DNA from: Eonycteris spelaea
Taxonomy: Eukaryota; Chordata; Mammalia; Chiroptera; Pteropodidae
Length of the DNA stretch: 64,000 nt
Reading direction: 5' to 3'
Assembly (NCBI GenBank): GCA_003508835.1
Contig: PUFA01000209.1
Coordinates: 2,025,001 to 2,089,000 of the forward strand
Shown: positions 13,895-27,001 of the stretch, in pieces
Position numbering within the stretch: position 1 is the stretch's first letter
How the letters are laid out: each line of letters starts with the position of its first letter
Program-made: the position numbers and the translations under genes
Notes under the pieces: generated by a model
Told to the model about the DNA's origin: nothing
What the model saw: only the letters and a program-made list of their open reading frames with translations
Database searches by the model: none

Positions 13895-14080
13895 TTTCTC
13901 TTGTCTTGTCTTGTCTTGTCTTGTCTTCTCTCTTCCCTTCTCTTTCCTTCCCTTTCCTTCTTTTCCCTTCCTTTCCTTCCCCTCCCCTCCTCTCTTCTCC
14001 TCTCCTCTTCCCTCTTCTCTTCTCTTCTCTTCTCTTCTCTTCTCTTCTCTTCTCTTCTCTTCTCTTCTCTTCTCTTCCCT
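13895..14080 (+). repeat. (TTGTC)n/(TTCTC)n pyrimidine microsatellite
   Basis: A block of TTGTC pentamers passes through an irregular C/T region into about a dozen TTCTC pentamers. The + strand is almost pure pyrimidine over about 190 bases, so open reading frames through it (Ser/Leu/Phe repeats) are artefacts. Confidence 0.95.
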
Positions 14081-15100
14081 TTTCTTTCTGCTTCTCTTTC
14101 GGCCTTATTCTATATCCCTATGTGACCTTCATTTCTGTTTTCTTTCTTCCTTCCTTGAGTTGGTCTGTAGCACAGACTGAACTTTCTGTGGTTTAAAACA
14201 AGCATCATTACATCTATTTTGTCCCTTGAGCCTTCCTGCAACCCATGACAGGAATAGGGCCAGAAAGACTTTGAAAGACTTTTTTTTTTTTTTTTTTTAA
14301 GTCAAACCATTTGTAGGTGAGTTTTATCTCCAAGTTTCTGCCAGCTTCTTTTAGGGTTGAAATTATCAGCTTCCTCAGGGGTTGTTGGTGACGGTACAGC
14401 TATAAAAGTAACGTCTTCCTGCACTTCTGAGCCTGGCTGTTTATGATCCATGGCAAAAACATGAGAGGAAACCATTTCTACATCTAAGGATTTGACATTC
14501 CAAAATTTTTACAGACATGCTTTCTTTAAAAACAATCACGAATATGATAAATCACAATGAAAACATTTTATCTGCTTATTATACATGGTCCTCTGTGCTC
14601 TTGGGCCTTAACTCACCATTTGTAGAAGATGGATTGGCTTTGGTACTTTTGGTACTGAAGTGAGAAAGGGCTATAGAAAGGCCTGGGCGCTAGGCTGCAG
14701 ATACCTGAATGTAAGTTGAAGTTTAGAGCATCACTCTCCAGGAAAACTATGAAAGAAGGTAATAAATAGGAGGATCATATTCAGCTGATAGCGCTCAGAG
14801 GTGTCTGTGTTCTGCTTTGTGTGTTAGGAGAGGTAATAGGATCGGGCTCTGGTTTTCAGAGTAATTCCTTTTATATTTACATATAGCTCCTTTTCTGGAC
14901 CCTTAATGCCACAAAGGACAAATAATGGTTCTGAGGGAAAGAGGATTCTCAAAAGTAATTTCCTTTTTTCACATTGCACCAAGTCTTTAGAGTTTAAAAT
15001 AGAATCGTCTTTAAAGATAGGATCAATATCCATATTCTCAGAACACTATGACTTCCTAAGACACTTTAGTCTGTTACATAGTTTCATTGGGCCTTGAGAA

Positions 15101-15300
15101 ATACACACACACACACACATATATACACTCATATAAATCACATATATGTGTATTGTGTCTATCACAAATACAATATACACATTACACATATACACATACA
15201 TGTATATATTACATATATATTACATATATACATATTACACATGTACCACACATATACCACATATATCACACACAGAAGCACACACACACACATATGTCAT
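15101..15300 (+). repeat. CA/TA-rich compound microsatellite
   Basis: Irregular (CA)n, (ATAC)n and (TATA) stretches fill about 200 bases. Open frames here encode His/Thr/Tyr repeats and are not genes. Confidence 0.9.
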
Positions 15301-17520
15301 CACCTCACAGGGCTGTTAAGAGGATTAAGTAATATGTACATATTATTTTTAAAAACATTAATCTGGTTATCTGGGCAGTTATTTATTGTTTGTTTGTTTT
15401 AATATTTTTTTTAATTAAAAACAGTCAATTGATTTATTTAAAATATTATGCTTGAAAGAGATGTAATATCCCTGATACAGAGAAGTTTCCATAGAACTAC
15501 TAAAGGCAGCAGGATGGATGACATGATGTAAGACTGAGAAAAACGATTTTAGGAAAACTATTTCAAAACCCTATTGGAGAAGAGAAGCCTGCAAAAACCT
15601 CAGGTACCAGAGACAAGAATTACTGTGGGTCTGCCTGCTGGAGCAGAGTGGCTTTGGGGGAGCAGAGGAAGATAATGGGTCGAAGCATCAAGAATTGTGT
15701 CCTGATTATACCAGGAAGTGGATTCTAAGCGGTTGAGAGGCTGACACAGAGAAGAGACTGATGGAAGCTATCCGAAGTGAAAGTTAGCCTGATGGTTATG
15801 GCCAAGTGGATTAGATGAGAAAGTCAGTACCAAGGAGACCAGCGAGGAGGTTTAGCAGGGTGAACCAGCATCAGCCTCGGCCCCTGCACTGAACCAGAAA
15901 AAGGGCAAAGGAAGTGCTTGTGAACGGCATGTTGAGAAGTTGATCAAAAGGACCTGGAGGCAGATTTGACATGGGGTAAAGAGGAGTGATGATCCATATC
16001 ACATGGTATAGGTGCACACACCTGGGTGACTGGGGGATGTGGAAGCCACAGGTAGAAACTGGAGTTGGATGAAAATCTTATTTTGGAGGTTTGCCAATAA
16101 GCTCGAAATTTAGTCTTAAGGGTAATCATCATAGGGGACTGAAAGTTGAGATTATTGGTTAGAAGTCTCACAAATGTGTCCTCTATGTCAATTTGTGAAG
16201 TTGTCTATGCCAGGTTTCTGAGCTTGACTCATAACATGTCTTTGGCACTGGGTTGAAGAAGAGTCCCCATTGGTTTTCCCTTGGCTTCAAAAAGAATGGT
16301 TGGTAGAAGACGACATTTTTAGAAAGGAAGATTCTGGATATCCTAACCCTGTGCTGGAGGTGCTTACCTTTTCACACCTATTTAGTGCGTGCAAAGTTCC
16401 TACTTGTTTGGGTTGCTGGCTGTCATTGTAGAGATCCTAACCTTTCTGCAGATCTGGCAGCCCAGGTGTCCTGGCCCTTTTTAATTTGGGTCCAGGAAAT
16501 GCTGCGCATTTTCTATGTTGAGGAACAGATTTGGAGGTTTTCATGGCTTTAATCTTTCTGGTGTTAATGTGGCGTTTCGTGCTCTGAGCAGGCAATGGTG
16601 GTGGCAGAGCAAGATGAGAAGGCTGGGTGCTCTTGGTCTGGTGTTTGGGTTTGGTTTTAAGGTTGACCTTGAATGTTGGGGGTGCTTTTTAAAAAAATGT
16701 CTCATTAGTGTTGCTTGTTTGTTTAATGATCTCAAGTTGAGACCTGATTGGAAGAGCATTAGTTTTTCTTGACCTACCAGCAGACATCTGTATAGAATAT
16801 GATTATTACATTTTTTATAATCAGTATTATTAATTTTACCTACTGATTCACAATAGCTACAATATGCCAGACAATTTGCTAGGGTCTTCATACAGTATTC
16901 CATCTCCTTAATGACAATTTTGCGAAGAAAATAATACCCCTGATTTACAGATGAGCAAACATGACTCACAAAGGTAATGTTCTGCCCAGGTAAGAGGGCA
17001 TTCGGCTCAGCTCTCTCTGCCTCAAAGGCCAGGCTCATAGTTAAGAGTCATAGTTTTCAATATATGCGTCTGGCCTGTCAGTGGGATTCCATTCCATGTT
17101 TCTTGGAGCAGCTTTTGAGTGAGGCACTGGCACCACTGTTCATCTTACTAGGAAAAGAACTTTATGTGGGCCCAACTTTGGTGATTTGGGTATATGATGA
17201 GCCAGTAGAATTGGTTCTTTTTCCCAGACTTCATGGCCCAGGTCTTATGACACAACGCTGTTCCCCTCTTCATCTACATCGGCTAGGTAAGCCACAGGCA
17301 GGAGTTTTGATGATTTGCCTTTGTGTGAACAAACCTTTCTAAAATCTAAAGGGAGAATAGGATCTTTGACTATCTGCTAGTAGATAAGCATCTTTTAATA
17401 TTTAACTGCTACAGAGCTAAGAGGGAGAAACAAGAGAGCCAAATCCAGTGATAGGGCAGCATTGGCCCTTTGGTCAAGAGAAAACCACACCCAACCTTTG
17501 TTTTCCTAGGTAATGTTAGT

Positions 17521-17524
<4 letters not shown>

Positions 17525-17567
<43 letters not shown>
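17525..17567 (-). repeat. Uninterrupted T run of 43 bases
   Basis: A pure T run on the + strand looks like the poly-A tail of an antisense retroposon, but the sequence to its right ('gcagacggggatcaatg') shows no SINE head that I recognise. It also explains the polylysine open frame on the minus strand. Confidence 0.9.
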
Positions 17568-17569
<2 letters not shown>

Positions 17570-20500
17570 AGACGGGGATCAATGTATGTATCTGTGTAGG
17601 CTCTGACCTGTAAGAAGTCAAAATTCCCATTAGCGCTTCCAGGCAAAAATAGTACTGTTTGCTTAAACAGCTGTGATTAAGACAGAACTGCTTGTGCAGT
17701 CTGTGGCCAACTTTCCAGAAATGTCTCTTTAAGATAAGTGTTGTGGCGGGGCAGTGATTTATAGGAAAGGAGGGGAAATCCTGGTTGGTTTGTGCCTCCT
17801 GGGTCTGCTGATAGCCCTCCGTCTGTGACACTGATGACACCTGGAATGTGCTACCTTTCACTCAGGGCATCGGTGAGTCAGAAAAATTCAGACAAACAAC
17901 ACCAGGGCAAAGGAACCCTAGAAAAAGAAAACACATAAAACTGTCTGGGATCAGATGGTCCAGTGGCAGCAGCGAAATGTGGAAAGGCCTCTAAAATACA
18001 TAGTCACAGAGAGGTGGAGAGCCATCCTCATCCCTCCTTCATCCCTTATAGCTTGGAAGAGGACAAGGGTCATCACTTTCCCAAGCTCTGAAGCCCTCAG
18101 GTTTGGTGGAGGAAGCAGGGGAAAAGGGTTAGGCATTTCTATCCCATTTGAGGACTGTGAGCAGAATGTGCCCTGTGTTCCAGCGCCTAGTACAGTGCCT
18201 GGGAAGTAAGTACTCAATAAATAGCAAAGTTACTTACAAATCAGTGAATCAAAGAACGAACTTAGCAGGGTTTAGTGTCAACATCCAGGAGTGTCAGTGG
18301 CAATGGGTCACAATGTGTTTTTCCTCACTGTGGATTCCTAAGACATTTATTAGGTTAAATCAAACTGAACAAAGTTTTAGATAATTCTTCCATTTATTAT
18401 ACATAATTTTGCCTTCAAATTTAATTTTATTTTAAACTTACTTAGGGAATTGCACACTGAGTTATAAAGATACGTTTAACATTAATACCTGATATTTTTA
18501 CAAAACTTTAGGGTTTCCGAACTAGTCATTTTCATTATCTTCTTTCATTTGAGTTGTGGCAGAGGATGGTTAAAAGAAAATAAACTATGGAGTCAGAAAA
18601 TGTGGCTTCAAATCCCAACTCTCACATTTGCTATCCATGTGGCTTCAACCTTTAGATTTCAGTCTTGTCATCATCAGTCTTGTCATCTTGTCATCATCTA
18701 GGGGTATGTATACTGTCCTCATGGTCCTGGAACCTCCCAGGCAATGGATAAATGACAGCTCCTATTATTATTGTTATTCATATTATAATCACCATAGATT
18801 CATCTGGTATCACTGAAGAAAGAGGTGAACAGTATCAGCTCCATCAAAATTAAAGAGGAAAAATAAGAGTAAGCAAATACACTCGGAGACTACCTGACTA
18901 TTTGCCTCACAGGAGCACTAGCAAGCAGTGTTTGGAAAGGAAAAGCAAAGTTAAAGCCAAAAATAAGGTTATGTGCTAATAATGGCTCCTCAAGATTACC
19001 TTCTCAGTTTCCTCATTTGGATTAGAATGTTAAATCCCAACCTACTTGATCACCAAAAGCATTAGTGGGAATTGAAAAAAAAATACAGATTTCTGGATTT
19101 ACTCTATAAAGATTCTACTTTGGCTCATGTGGGTTGATGCTCCAAAATATCTGTGTGTGTAGAATTCTCTACAAATGTATAATCATCAGTCAAGTGTGGG
19201 TATCACTGGAATAGGTAATTCCCAAGGGCAAGCCTGTAGCCTTCTGAGTTACTATATGTTTTGAGCCTGCTCGGAAGAATTGCCCACTTTTGAGAATAGT
19301 TTTCTTCTCTATTAGGGGTTTCCCATCTTATCAATCTCTGGGTAAAAGTGACACTTAGGCTGAGGGTTGTGCTGAAACTCCTTTAGAAGTTACTGAAGAA
19401 TATAAAAAGTAGATGAGGGAAAGAGGACTTCAGCAGCTGCTGCTTTAATTAATAGCTGCTCCAGTCCGATAGACTGGAACTCGCTAAAAGTCACAGAACT
19501 TTCCTTGTAGTATTTTAAGCTTTTGGCTCAGCTCCTTGGAAGACCTCAGTGAAGCATTAACTGCCTTGGTTTTAGAGGGAAATGATGACATTCATGAATC
19601 ACCGTGTGCTTTTCAAGTGCATGCCCCTACTACAATTATGTCTGTAAAGAGCAGGGAGAGGTGGGCTCAGGCAGGCATTGATATTATGCTGGAATCAGAC
19701 CCTGAGATGCAACAATGCGGATGATGAAGTGGGTAATATGGGATTGTTCTTGACCTCACTCATCTCAAAAGCAGCTCCCGTCCAGGAAATCCTGTTTACA
19801 TTCATGGGGGTGGAGTCTACTGACCACAGCAAAGAGGATCCTGGAGCTAGGAATCCTCTGGAGAGTGTAAACACTGCTGCAGTACTTTTCAGGAAAAAGA
19901 ATTTGCTCTTAGGCAGACCTCGTGAATCCCGTGCAGCTGCCCCTCCTTGCAAACATTCTCAGTGGGCAACACACTTTGTCCAGATTTCAGATCACACAAA
20001 TAAGATAAGCAGGTTTTTCCAGGAAGTTGGTTTTCATAGCAAAACCATTTGAGAATCAAAAAAATAAAAAATAAAATAAAAAGAGGAAATTTGAGGCGAT
20101 GCCATAGTCTCATGACAGACTAAGATTCCACATTGAGTTTTAAAAGTCACTATGTTCTACAGTAAATGCATTTTTACGAGGAGAAAATACACCTTAGGGT
20201 ACACTCCGAATTTTAAGAAAATATGCACAGATCTTTTTGCAGTTTGAGTTAATTACATCAAGTTGAAACCAAAATGAAATCATTGTCAACGAGGTTGGTG
20301 AGTAAAACCAACCTCCTAATACAAATCCAGTTTTAGTATTTCACATAAATAATCCTTGGAACATTTAAAACAAAATTTTGCAATATTATGGAAGACCTTC
20401 TTTGACTTTTTAGAAAATACTCATAGAATTTTCATTTTACAGTAAGGTATGCATCATAGGTCCAGATTTACTTAAATTTTAAGATGATAGTTTTTCAGGT

Positions 20501-21704
20501 ATCACTAAGCTTTTCCTTAATTGACTGACAAACTAAAATAGGCCACAACTTGCCTTCTGAATGCATCTATGTAAAAAAAAAAAAAAATTCCTATTCTTTG
20601 AATGTTCTTCATTAGCTACAAATTGAGTTCTTGGCTTCTGCTCCAGTTATTTGCTTCAGCCAAGAATAAGCCAAAGATTCTGGCAGTGACAGAAAGGTGA
20701 ATCTGTGACTCAACTCTGAGAGTCCCAGGTTTAACAAAAACTGGGTGATTGGGCACCCACTCATTATGTGGTGAGCTCCACACCAGGTGGAGTGAGTAGG
20801 GCCATGAGAAGTGAAAGAAAAGGTTCCTGTCCTTGAGAAGCTTCCAACTGTGAACCAGACATGATACAAATAGGAAACTATGAAAGAACATATATATGTA
20901 GTTTGCCTTACGTGCAATGGGCATGCATTGGGGAGCAGATGCAGCTGGAATGCCAGCCAGTCAACCATCCTAGAGACAATTTGAAAAAGCAATGAAGAGC
21001 TGAAGATCTCTTTTATTTTACTTTCCAATTTGCCAATTTCACTTTTTGTTGAGTATCTATCATGTTCTGGACACCAGAGATACAGAGAAAGAACGAAGAA
21101 TCATATTGTGTGCATAGACTAAAAGCAAAGGAAATTAACTAGTTGACTTATTCCAGATCTCTTCAAGTTATGCATAGTTCAGCTGTCGAAATACATGCCT
21201 ATCAACTGAATGGTTTTGAAACATACTGATTTATCCTGATAAGTCAGGACTTTGGCACTTATTGTCTAGACTGTTGACATAGCCTTCCTACTAGGTGTCA
21301 CTGCTTCTATTCTTTCTTCATTATAGTCTATTCTCCACATGGCGGTCCCTGGCCTTGGACACCAAGAGAATGGAGAGGAAACAAAAGTCCTGAGCTTAGC
21401 CTGTGAATATTTCAAATGGCCAGAGACCACTGCACTGAGACCAGACAGACTACTTGCCTTCCTCCTTTAAACAGCAAAATTGTGGGAGAAAAAGCATCAT
21501 GAAAGGGAACTTACAGTGTTTAGTAAACAAACTTTACTTTTCCTCTAACTTTATTTCTAATAAAGTTTTATTAGAAATTTGTCAAGGCTGATAGGTCTAA
21601 TATCCACATGTTTCTGTCACTACTTTTAAGTGTTAACATGTCTATCATGTTCTCTCTCTGCCACCATGGTAATTTCTCACAGCCTTCACATGCTTTCATT
21701 TCAG

Positions 21705-21875
21705 TTGCCACGAGTAGTCCTGCAGCTAAAGAATACACTGTTGATATTGAGATCAGTTTTGAAAATGCCTCCTTCCTGGAGCCGGTCAAAACTTACTTGA
21801 ATAGCCTCACTTTTCCAATTCAAGTCAATGACAGTGACCAAGCTACTAACATTTTGAGCATGGTGGTGACAACAG
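21705..21875 (+). CDS. ADGRF5: ADGRF5 exon 3: start of mature ectodomain
   Basis: The acceptor is catttcag (ending 21704), the donor gtgagt at 21876; 171 bases, phase 1 to 1. The frame is open and encodes a segment close to human (EYTVDIEISFENASFLEPVK, then YLNSLTFPIQ and ILSMVVTT). It carries N-glycosylation sequons (NAS, NDS). It follows the furin site directly and forms the N-terminal part of the mature extracellular chain. Confidence 0.93.
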
Positions 21876-24800
21876 GTGAGTAAAAGACCCATTGCTTTGG
21901 AATGGCGAATTGGGCATATCAGGAGAAAAGATGTCTGAGATCCTTAGAATGAGAGCAAATTATACTTCGTAGGCAAGGGAAATGACCCAACAGGCCTGTG
22001 AGCTTATGATTTTGTAGCTTTTTAGATGAAGTCCTTATTGGTAAACTCTGCAACCAGTTTCTTTATTTTAAATGGTTAGCAAATGTTTACTTTGTGGTTT
22101 GTTTATTGGTTGTGACAAAGTGGTTCCAAGATATGGTCATGACAAACTACTGGGTCCTCTCACCCTGGGTAATCAGTAGGTATAGCAAGGACTGATTCAG
22201 GACATTAATAAGTAGCAAGTTCCCTTTTGGGGGCATCATAGGTCAGGAAATAGAAACCGGGAACATGCCTGAATGAGAAGCAAGGTATTAACTGTCTGGT
22301 CACTGACTCCCTTTCAAGGTCATAGCAGCTCTCCTATATCTCAGGGGACATCACATGTATGCAGTAGAAGCTGTGACATGGTATAACCCTTTGTCCTATA
22401 AAAGGTTACTGTTTTGAAAATGGCAAAGCACTACAGATGTTAGGCTTTATTATTCTAAAATGGAGGCAAGAATAAAATTCTTGTTTTTCAAAAACCTTTT
22501 CAAATTTTTATATTTAAAATAGTCTATCACAATGTCAGTCTATGCATCTTAATTTTTAGTTCTTAGTATATGATGCTTGAGCCTGAAATAGCTGTCTTAT
22601 AGCTCCCTTTGGATTCCATTTCTCAGCAAATTCTACATTAGCATTAATATCCTTGAATTAGTGCTCTGTGATCAGATGCCAATGTGCACTGAGTCATCCA
22701 GTAGCCAAAAGCCTATTCCGTGTTCCTCAAGTGCATTTGTGCACAGGACTCTTCTGTAGAACATCTCACAAAACTAGTTACATTGGCACATTATAGGAAA
22801 AACCCTTCTATGTTCCCATAGCACAGGCCTTCTGCCTCTGAAATTATTTCCCCTACTTATGTGAAAAAGTTAATAATTTAATAGATGTATAGTCAATTTT
22901 GTTTTGCTTCCCATTTTTTAAGGAAACCTTTGGTATCTATTTGGGTACCAGAAAGCAAATCTAGTAAACAAAGCAGACCAATAAATATCAATAAATAAGT
23001 CATTTGTTTTCATTGAGCAGCTTGTGATTATGAACATTTGAGCTTTCATTGTGAGCTTATGTTACATACACTCAATATAGACATATTAATAAATTCTCCC
23101 TGGTTTATTTGGTTCTTTTGGAGGAAGCTTGACTTCAGGGAATTCCACTATTTAGGTCATTTTAGAAGCTTGTGGACCCAAGTTTACAAGTTGTGTTAAC
23201 AAGTTTATGACTTGGATAAAAGTTTCTCTTTTAAGATGCAAATGCCTGGGAGGGTTTAATTATCTTGCCAACAGGACAGGTCATTCACCATTGAAAGGGT
23301 GAATCCTTTCTGATGGCTGGGAGATCTTGAGGCTCATGGACCTCAGGGCCAGCTGGGAAGGCTGGGTAGAGTTGAATTAGAGAGAGCCGGTGAGGTGGGT
23401 GGGTAATGAACATTAGATTTACTGGCTATGATACAAATGTCTAAGTGTACCCAAATCTCCTCCATTCTTCTCTTCTCATGCTTCCTCCTGCCATTCTTCC
23501 AATGGCTGACCTTCTGATCCTTTTTAGAAAGACATTTTTAATAAGAGCAAACACAACTGAGGTGTTTTAGAACCAGACAGTATGTGTAAAGCACCAAACA
23601 ATACCTGGAATGCAGTAGGTGGTCTGGAGTTGAGAGCTTTTGTCCTCCTCTTAAAGCATATTTGTATTTTACATGGGAGTCAGAAGTTCTTCAAATACTA
23701 CCCTACATCCTTCTCAAAAGTAAAGAAGCAAAAATGAAATAAAAAGTGTTTTTGTAGTAGGATTTCTTATCAGTAGGAAAGATTTTGCCAGAAGGGGTCT
23801 TGTTGGCTCCGTTCAAATCCCCCCTGCTGATGTGCAATGCCCCCACTAGCTGCCTTGATTTCCTCTGTTCCTTATGTTTCTGCTCAATTCCCACCTGCTT
23901 CCAGAGCAGAGGATTGCAAGAACTCACTGGAACTCTCTTGTTCCTCCTATTTCAGGAACAATTATTCGATGGCTTTCCTTCAGATAGTCACTCGGCTAAG
24001 CCTTTGTATAGATGCCCTTTTGCAGAACAAACAGCTCCCATACACTGATATGACTTTGGTCCAGTTTTGGAAATAAATTCAAAGCCCTCTGTTTCCAAAG
24101 CATTTTCAGTACCCCGTAGCATCAGGGTCTGTTTGGCTGCTCGCATTTGACTTAAAATGTAAAAAGCGCAATTTTACTTCTACTCTATATTTGTTATCTA
24201 TTGCTGCATAACAAATTATCCCTAACTTAACATTCAAACAGCAAAAATGTATTATGTCACACAGTTTCTGAGGGCCAGAAATCTGGGAGGAGTTAAGTTG
24301 TGGCTCTAGCTCAGGATTTCTCATGAGGTTATAGCCAAGCTGTCATCCAGAGGGGCAGTCATCTGAGGCTCAGCGGTGGTAGAAAATCCACTGCCAAGCA
24401 CACTCGTGTGGTTGTTGGCAAGGCCTCGTTCCTCACTAGTTATTGGCTGGAGACCTCGGTTCTTACTCTGTGGGCCTCACCATGACATGTCCTCATGTGA
24501 TGACAGCTGGCTTCCCCAAGAGCAAGTGGTCCAGGAGAGAATGGGAGAGAGCCACCGAGATGGAAGAGCCACACTCACTGTCTTTCATAACCTAATCTCA
24601 GAGATACACCAGCATGTCTGCTATATTCTATTGGTCACACAGACCAACCCTAGTACAATATAAGAGAAAACTATAAAAGGGTATGAATGAATACCCAGAG
24701 GCAGGGACAGTCAGGGGAGGCTGGCTACCATACACTGTATGTCCAGGAATCTGTTTATAACTTTATCATTGTAGGAATCCCCTGGATTAGTGGAAGTAGT

Positions 24801-24984
24801 CATCTTTTACACAGCCATGCCTAATATTATGGTAATGCATATGGGAATCATGGGAATTGCATGCAGTACTACTGAACTTCCCAGAAGGGCATTATGGAGG
24901 GGAGTTAGCCTGTAAGTACTTGTAGTCTATAAATGCAAAAGGGGTGACCACCTTCTCTCTCCTCACTGCTCTCATTGATGATAG
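21876..24984. other. Intron: MLT1-like LTR, otherwise unassigned
   Basis: No coding exon was found. The only element I can assign is an MLT1-like LTR at about 24185-24735, ending some 250 bases before the next exon. The rest is AT-rich unique-looking sequence. Confidence 0.6.
24185..24735 (-). mobile_element. MLT1-like (ERVL-MaLR) solitary LTR
   Basis: Read as reverse complement, the sequence has a 'tatggtagccagcctcccct'-like start, 'gagattaggttatgaaagac', 'ccaacaaccacacgagtgtg' and an 'ataatttgttatgcagcaat' end, typical of old MaLR LTRs. No internal coding region remains. Confidence 0.6.
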
Positions 24985-25158
24985 TCTGCAGACCTACTGG
25001 AAATGAAATCTGGTGCTCCTGAACAGGCTATAGGTGGCCTCAGGAACAGTGCCTCCACAATCTCACTTGTCAAGAGCAGAACAATTCCCCTGCAGGACAT
25101 CACTGCAGTTGCCTTAAAGGATTGCCTCCCAAAGGACCTTTTTGCCAGCTCCAGGGAG
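24985..25158 (+). CDS. ADGRF5: ADGRF5 exon 4: cysteine-rich segment with premature TGA
   Basis: The acceptor is gatgatag (ending 24984), the donor gtaagt at 25159; 174 bases, phase 1 to 1. In the frame set by exon 3 it reads VCRPTGNEIWCS, then TGA (25020-25022), then TGYRWPQEQCLHNLTC and on through HHCSCLKGLPPKGPFC. Human ADGRF5 has C-S-C-E-T-G at this point, so a 3-base deletion fused the Cys and Glu codons into a stop. The rest of the exon keeps the cysteine spacing. The stop lies at about codon 121. The exon is symmetric, so skipping it would keep frame but remove the cysteine-rich module. A sequencing error here would need a 3-base loss outside any homopolymer. Confidence 0.88.
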
Positions 25159-25288
25159 GTAAGTAACTGCTCATTAAATGTTCAGTTGTTGAGTGGTTAT
25201 TTAATATCAGCTCAAGCAAATGGTTCTCTGTCTTGCGTCCACTTAAATGCTAACGTGAGATTTTGAAATATTGTCCTGTATTTTTCAG

Positions 25289-25395
25289 CTGTTACCCTGA
25301 GAATGTCGGTCAGACTCAATGTGGGCTTTCAAGAAGACCTCAGGAACACTTCCTCTGCCCTCTACAGGTCCTACAAGACTGACTTGGAAAGAGCA
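25289..25395 (+). CDS. ADGRF5: ADGRF5 exon 5: SEA domain, first part
   Basis: The acceptor is tttttcag (ending 25288), the donor gtaggt at 25396; 107 bases, phase 1 in and 0 out. The peptide includes VRLNVGFQEDLRNTSSALYR and SYKTDLERA, nearly identical to the human SEA domain. The frame is open. The donor has G at +4 rather than the usual A, which is weak but usable. NTS is an N-glycosylation sequon. Confidence 0.92.
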
Positions 25396-27001
25396 GTAGG
25401 TTTTGGTCCCAGGAGCCTCTCAACCAACTAACGCTTTAGGCTGAACTGAGTCTATTGCATTGACAGTGGTTTGCTTGGATCTGCCAGAATTTATGAATGT
25501 GGATGTCCAAGCTATTCCTATACATCTAGGACAATGAACTAAGAAGTGCTCAAATAAAACTATTCAGGAGATGATTTGACATCATCTTGACCTATGGTGA
25601 ATTCTTCCCAGGGTAGAATTAATTCAGATAAGATTTGGTGGCATCAGCTCACTGAAACCTATTCAAGAATCTGGTCTAGAAGCACCAGATGGTGCAATTC
25701 TATTTGTCTTCACATGCTACATGAATGAAACCCCTAACATCTTTTGGGCAGACCAGCTTAAAACTGGCACAGAGAGTTCTAAATCACTCTATACTAGAGG
25801 TCCTAGGAATTCACACTTAAGCTTTTAATTTTAGTCATGTAAAAATAGAAAATGTCTCGATTGTTAATTGTGTGCCAACATTGTTCTAAATGCTTTACAT
25901 TTGATCAATTCACCCAAACCTAAATATTTTGCTTGAGTTAACTCATTTGGAATAGAGCTTTCCAGCTGGCATGGCACAAATTATCACAGGTGGGCTAAAA
26001 TAATGACTTGCCTTAACTCTGGGCAACTGAGCTCCTGGCTCAGACCAGGAGAAAGCCAGGGACTTATCCCGATGTGTCATACAAATATTATAAATTTCCA
26101 TGGGTGCCATGATGAAATGCTGATACAATAGTATTCTTAGGCATCTGATTTGTGTATCTGGCATGTAATAGTTTTGCTCATGAGAACCCCCTCATACACA
26201 CACACACATGCATGCATACACATACTCCACACTAAATTGTATACTTTGAGGAAAGAAAGAATTACATATTAATCTTTGGATCTCGCTCATCCAGGTACCT
26301 GGCACAGTGCTTTGAACATCACACCTGCCCTATAAATGTGATTTCAAATCAAACTGAATCAAACTGAATAGGGTTGATATTCAGAGAAATGAAGTAGAGT
26401 AAAAACATCATCGAAAACCATATTGGCTCAACCAATGCTGCAATATATTAAGTGAGGGATCAGGCAGTGGGGTGGCCATAAGAACACACCTCATACATCT
26501 CTAATTAGAGGGAATGTAATTGACCAAGGGCCCCAGCTGCTGCCTCTGAAAGTCATGGCAGTGCTCGCTGCTCTCTGTTGATGAATGAGCATGGCAGGTC
26601 TATGTCTGGAAGACATAGACTCCTCTGAAAGCCTTACTGAACTGTCTCAGGCTGAGTCTGAAATGAATCCATTAAACTGTTTTACCTATTCTTTTTCACT
26701 TGGGGTCTGATGTTTCTCTCTGCCTTCCCACTGTCTCCCTCACACTCTTTCAGAGGCATTTCCCTGAGTTAATTTCTTGCATGTTTAATCTGGTGTTTGC
26801 TTCTTGGAGAACCCAGACCGACATAGGTAGATAGGAATCACTTCTTCAAAGAACTGCCAATGTCAGTGCTCATAAATAAAATATATAGGAGAATATTTTG
26901 CCTAGGGTTATAGGAATATGCACTTTTTACTCTGGTTTAAACCTTTGACATCTCTCTCACTAGACTTTGATACATGACACTTGTCTTGCTTTATTTTCCA
27001 G
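25396..27001. other. Intron: no assigned genes
   Basis: No exon is visible. A segment at about 26430-26830 ends in text like 'cttcttggagaacccagacc' followed by 'gacata', which recalls the end of an old LTR, but I cannot name the family. Confidence 0.5.

Larger units (their letters stand above)
12464..21704. other. Intron: L2, microsatellites, poly-T, no genes
   Basis: No coding exon was found. The stretch contains an L2 3' end (about 13085-13540), a long pyrimidine microsatellite (13895-14080), a CA/TA-rich tract (15101-15300), a diverged MIR (about 16820-17000) and a 43-base T run (17525-17567). Two longer antisense open frames at 16541-17038 and 17409-17861 show no family resemblance and are treated as chance. 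Confidence 0.6.

Noticed and set aside
13871..14196. Overlapping Ser/Leu/Phe-rich open frames on the + strand
   Set aside because: They translate the TTGTC/TTCTC microsatellite in all three frames.
15087..15402. His/Thr/Tyr-rich open frames
   Set aside because: They translate the CA/TA-rich tract.
16541..17038. 165-codon open frame on the minus strand
   Set aside because: No recognisable domain, overlaps a diverged MIR, and composition is like random intron translation.
17409..17861. 150-codon open frame on the minus strand with a lysine run
   Set aside because: The lysine run is the translation of the 43-base T tract; flanks have no family similarity.
25020..25022. Possible selenocysteine codon replacing a conserved cysteine
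   Set aside because: The TGA arose with loss of a neighbouring codon, the family has no known selenoprotein, no SECIS element is evident in the 3' UTR by eye, and other frameshifts follow.
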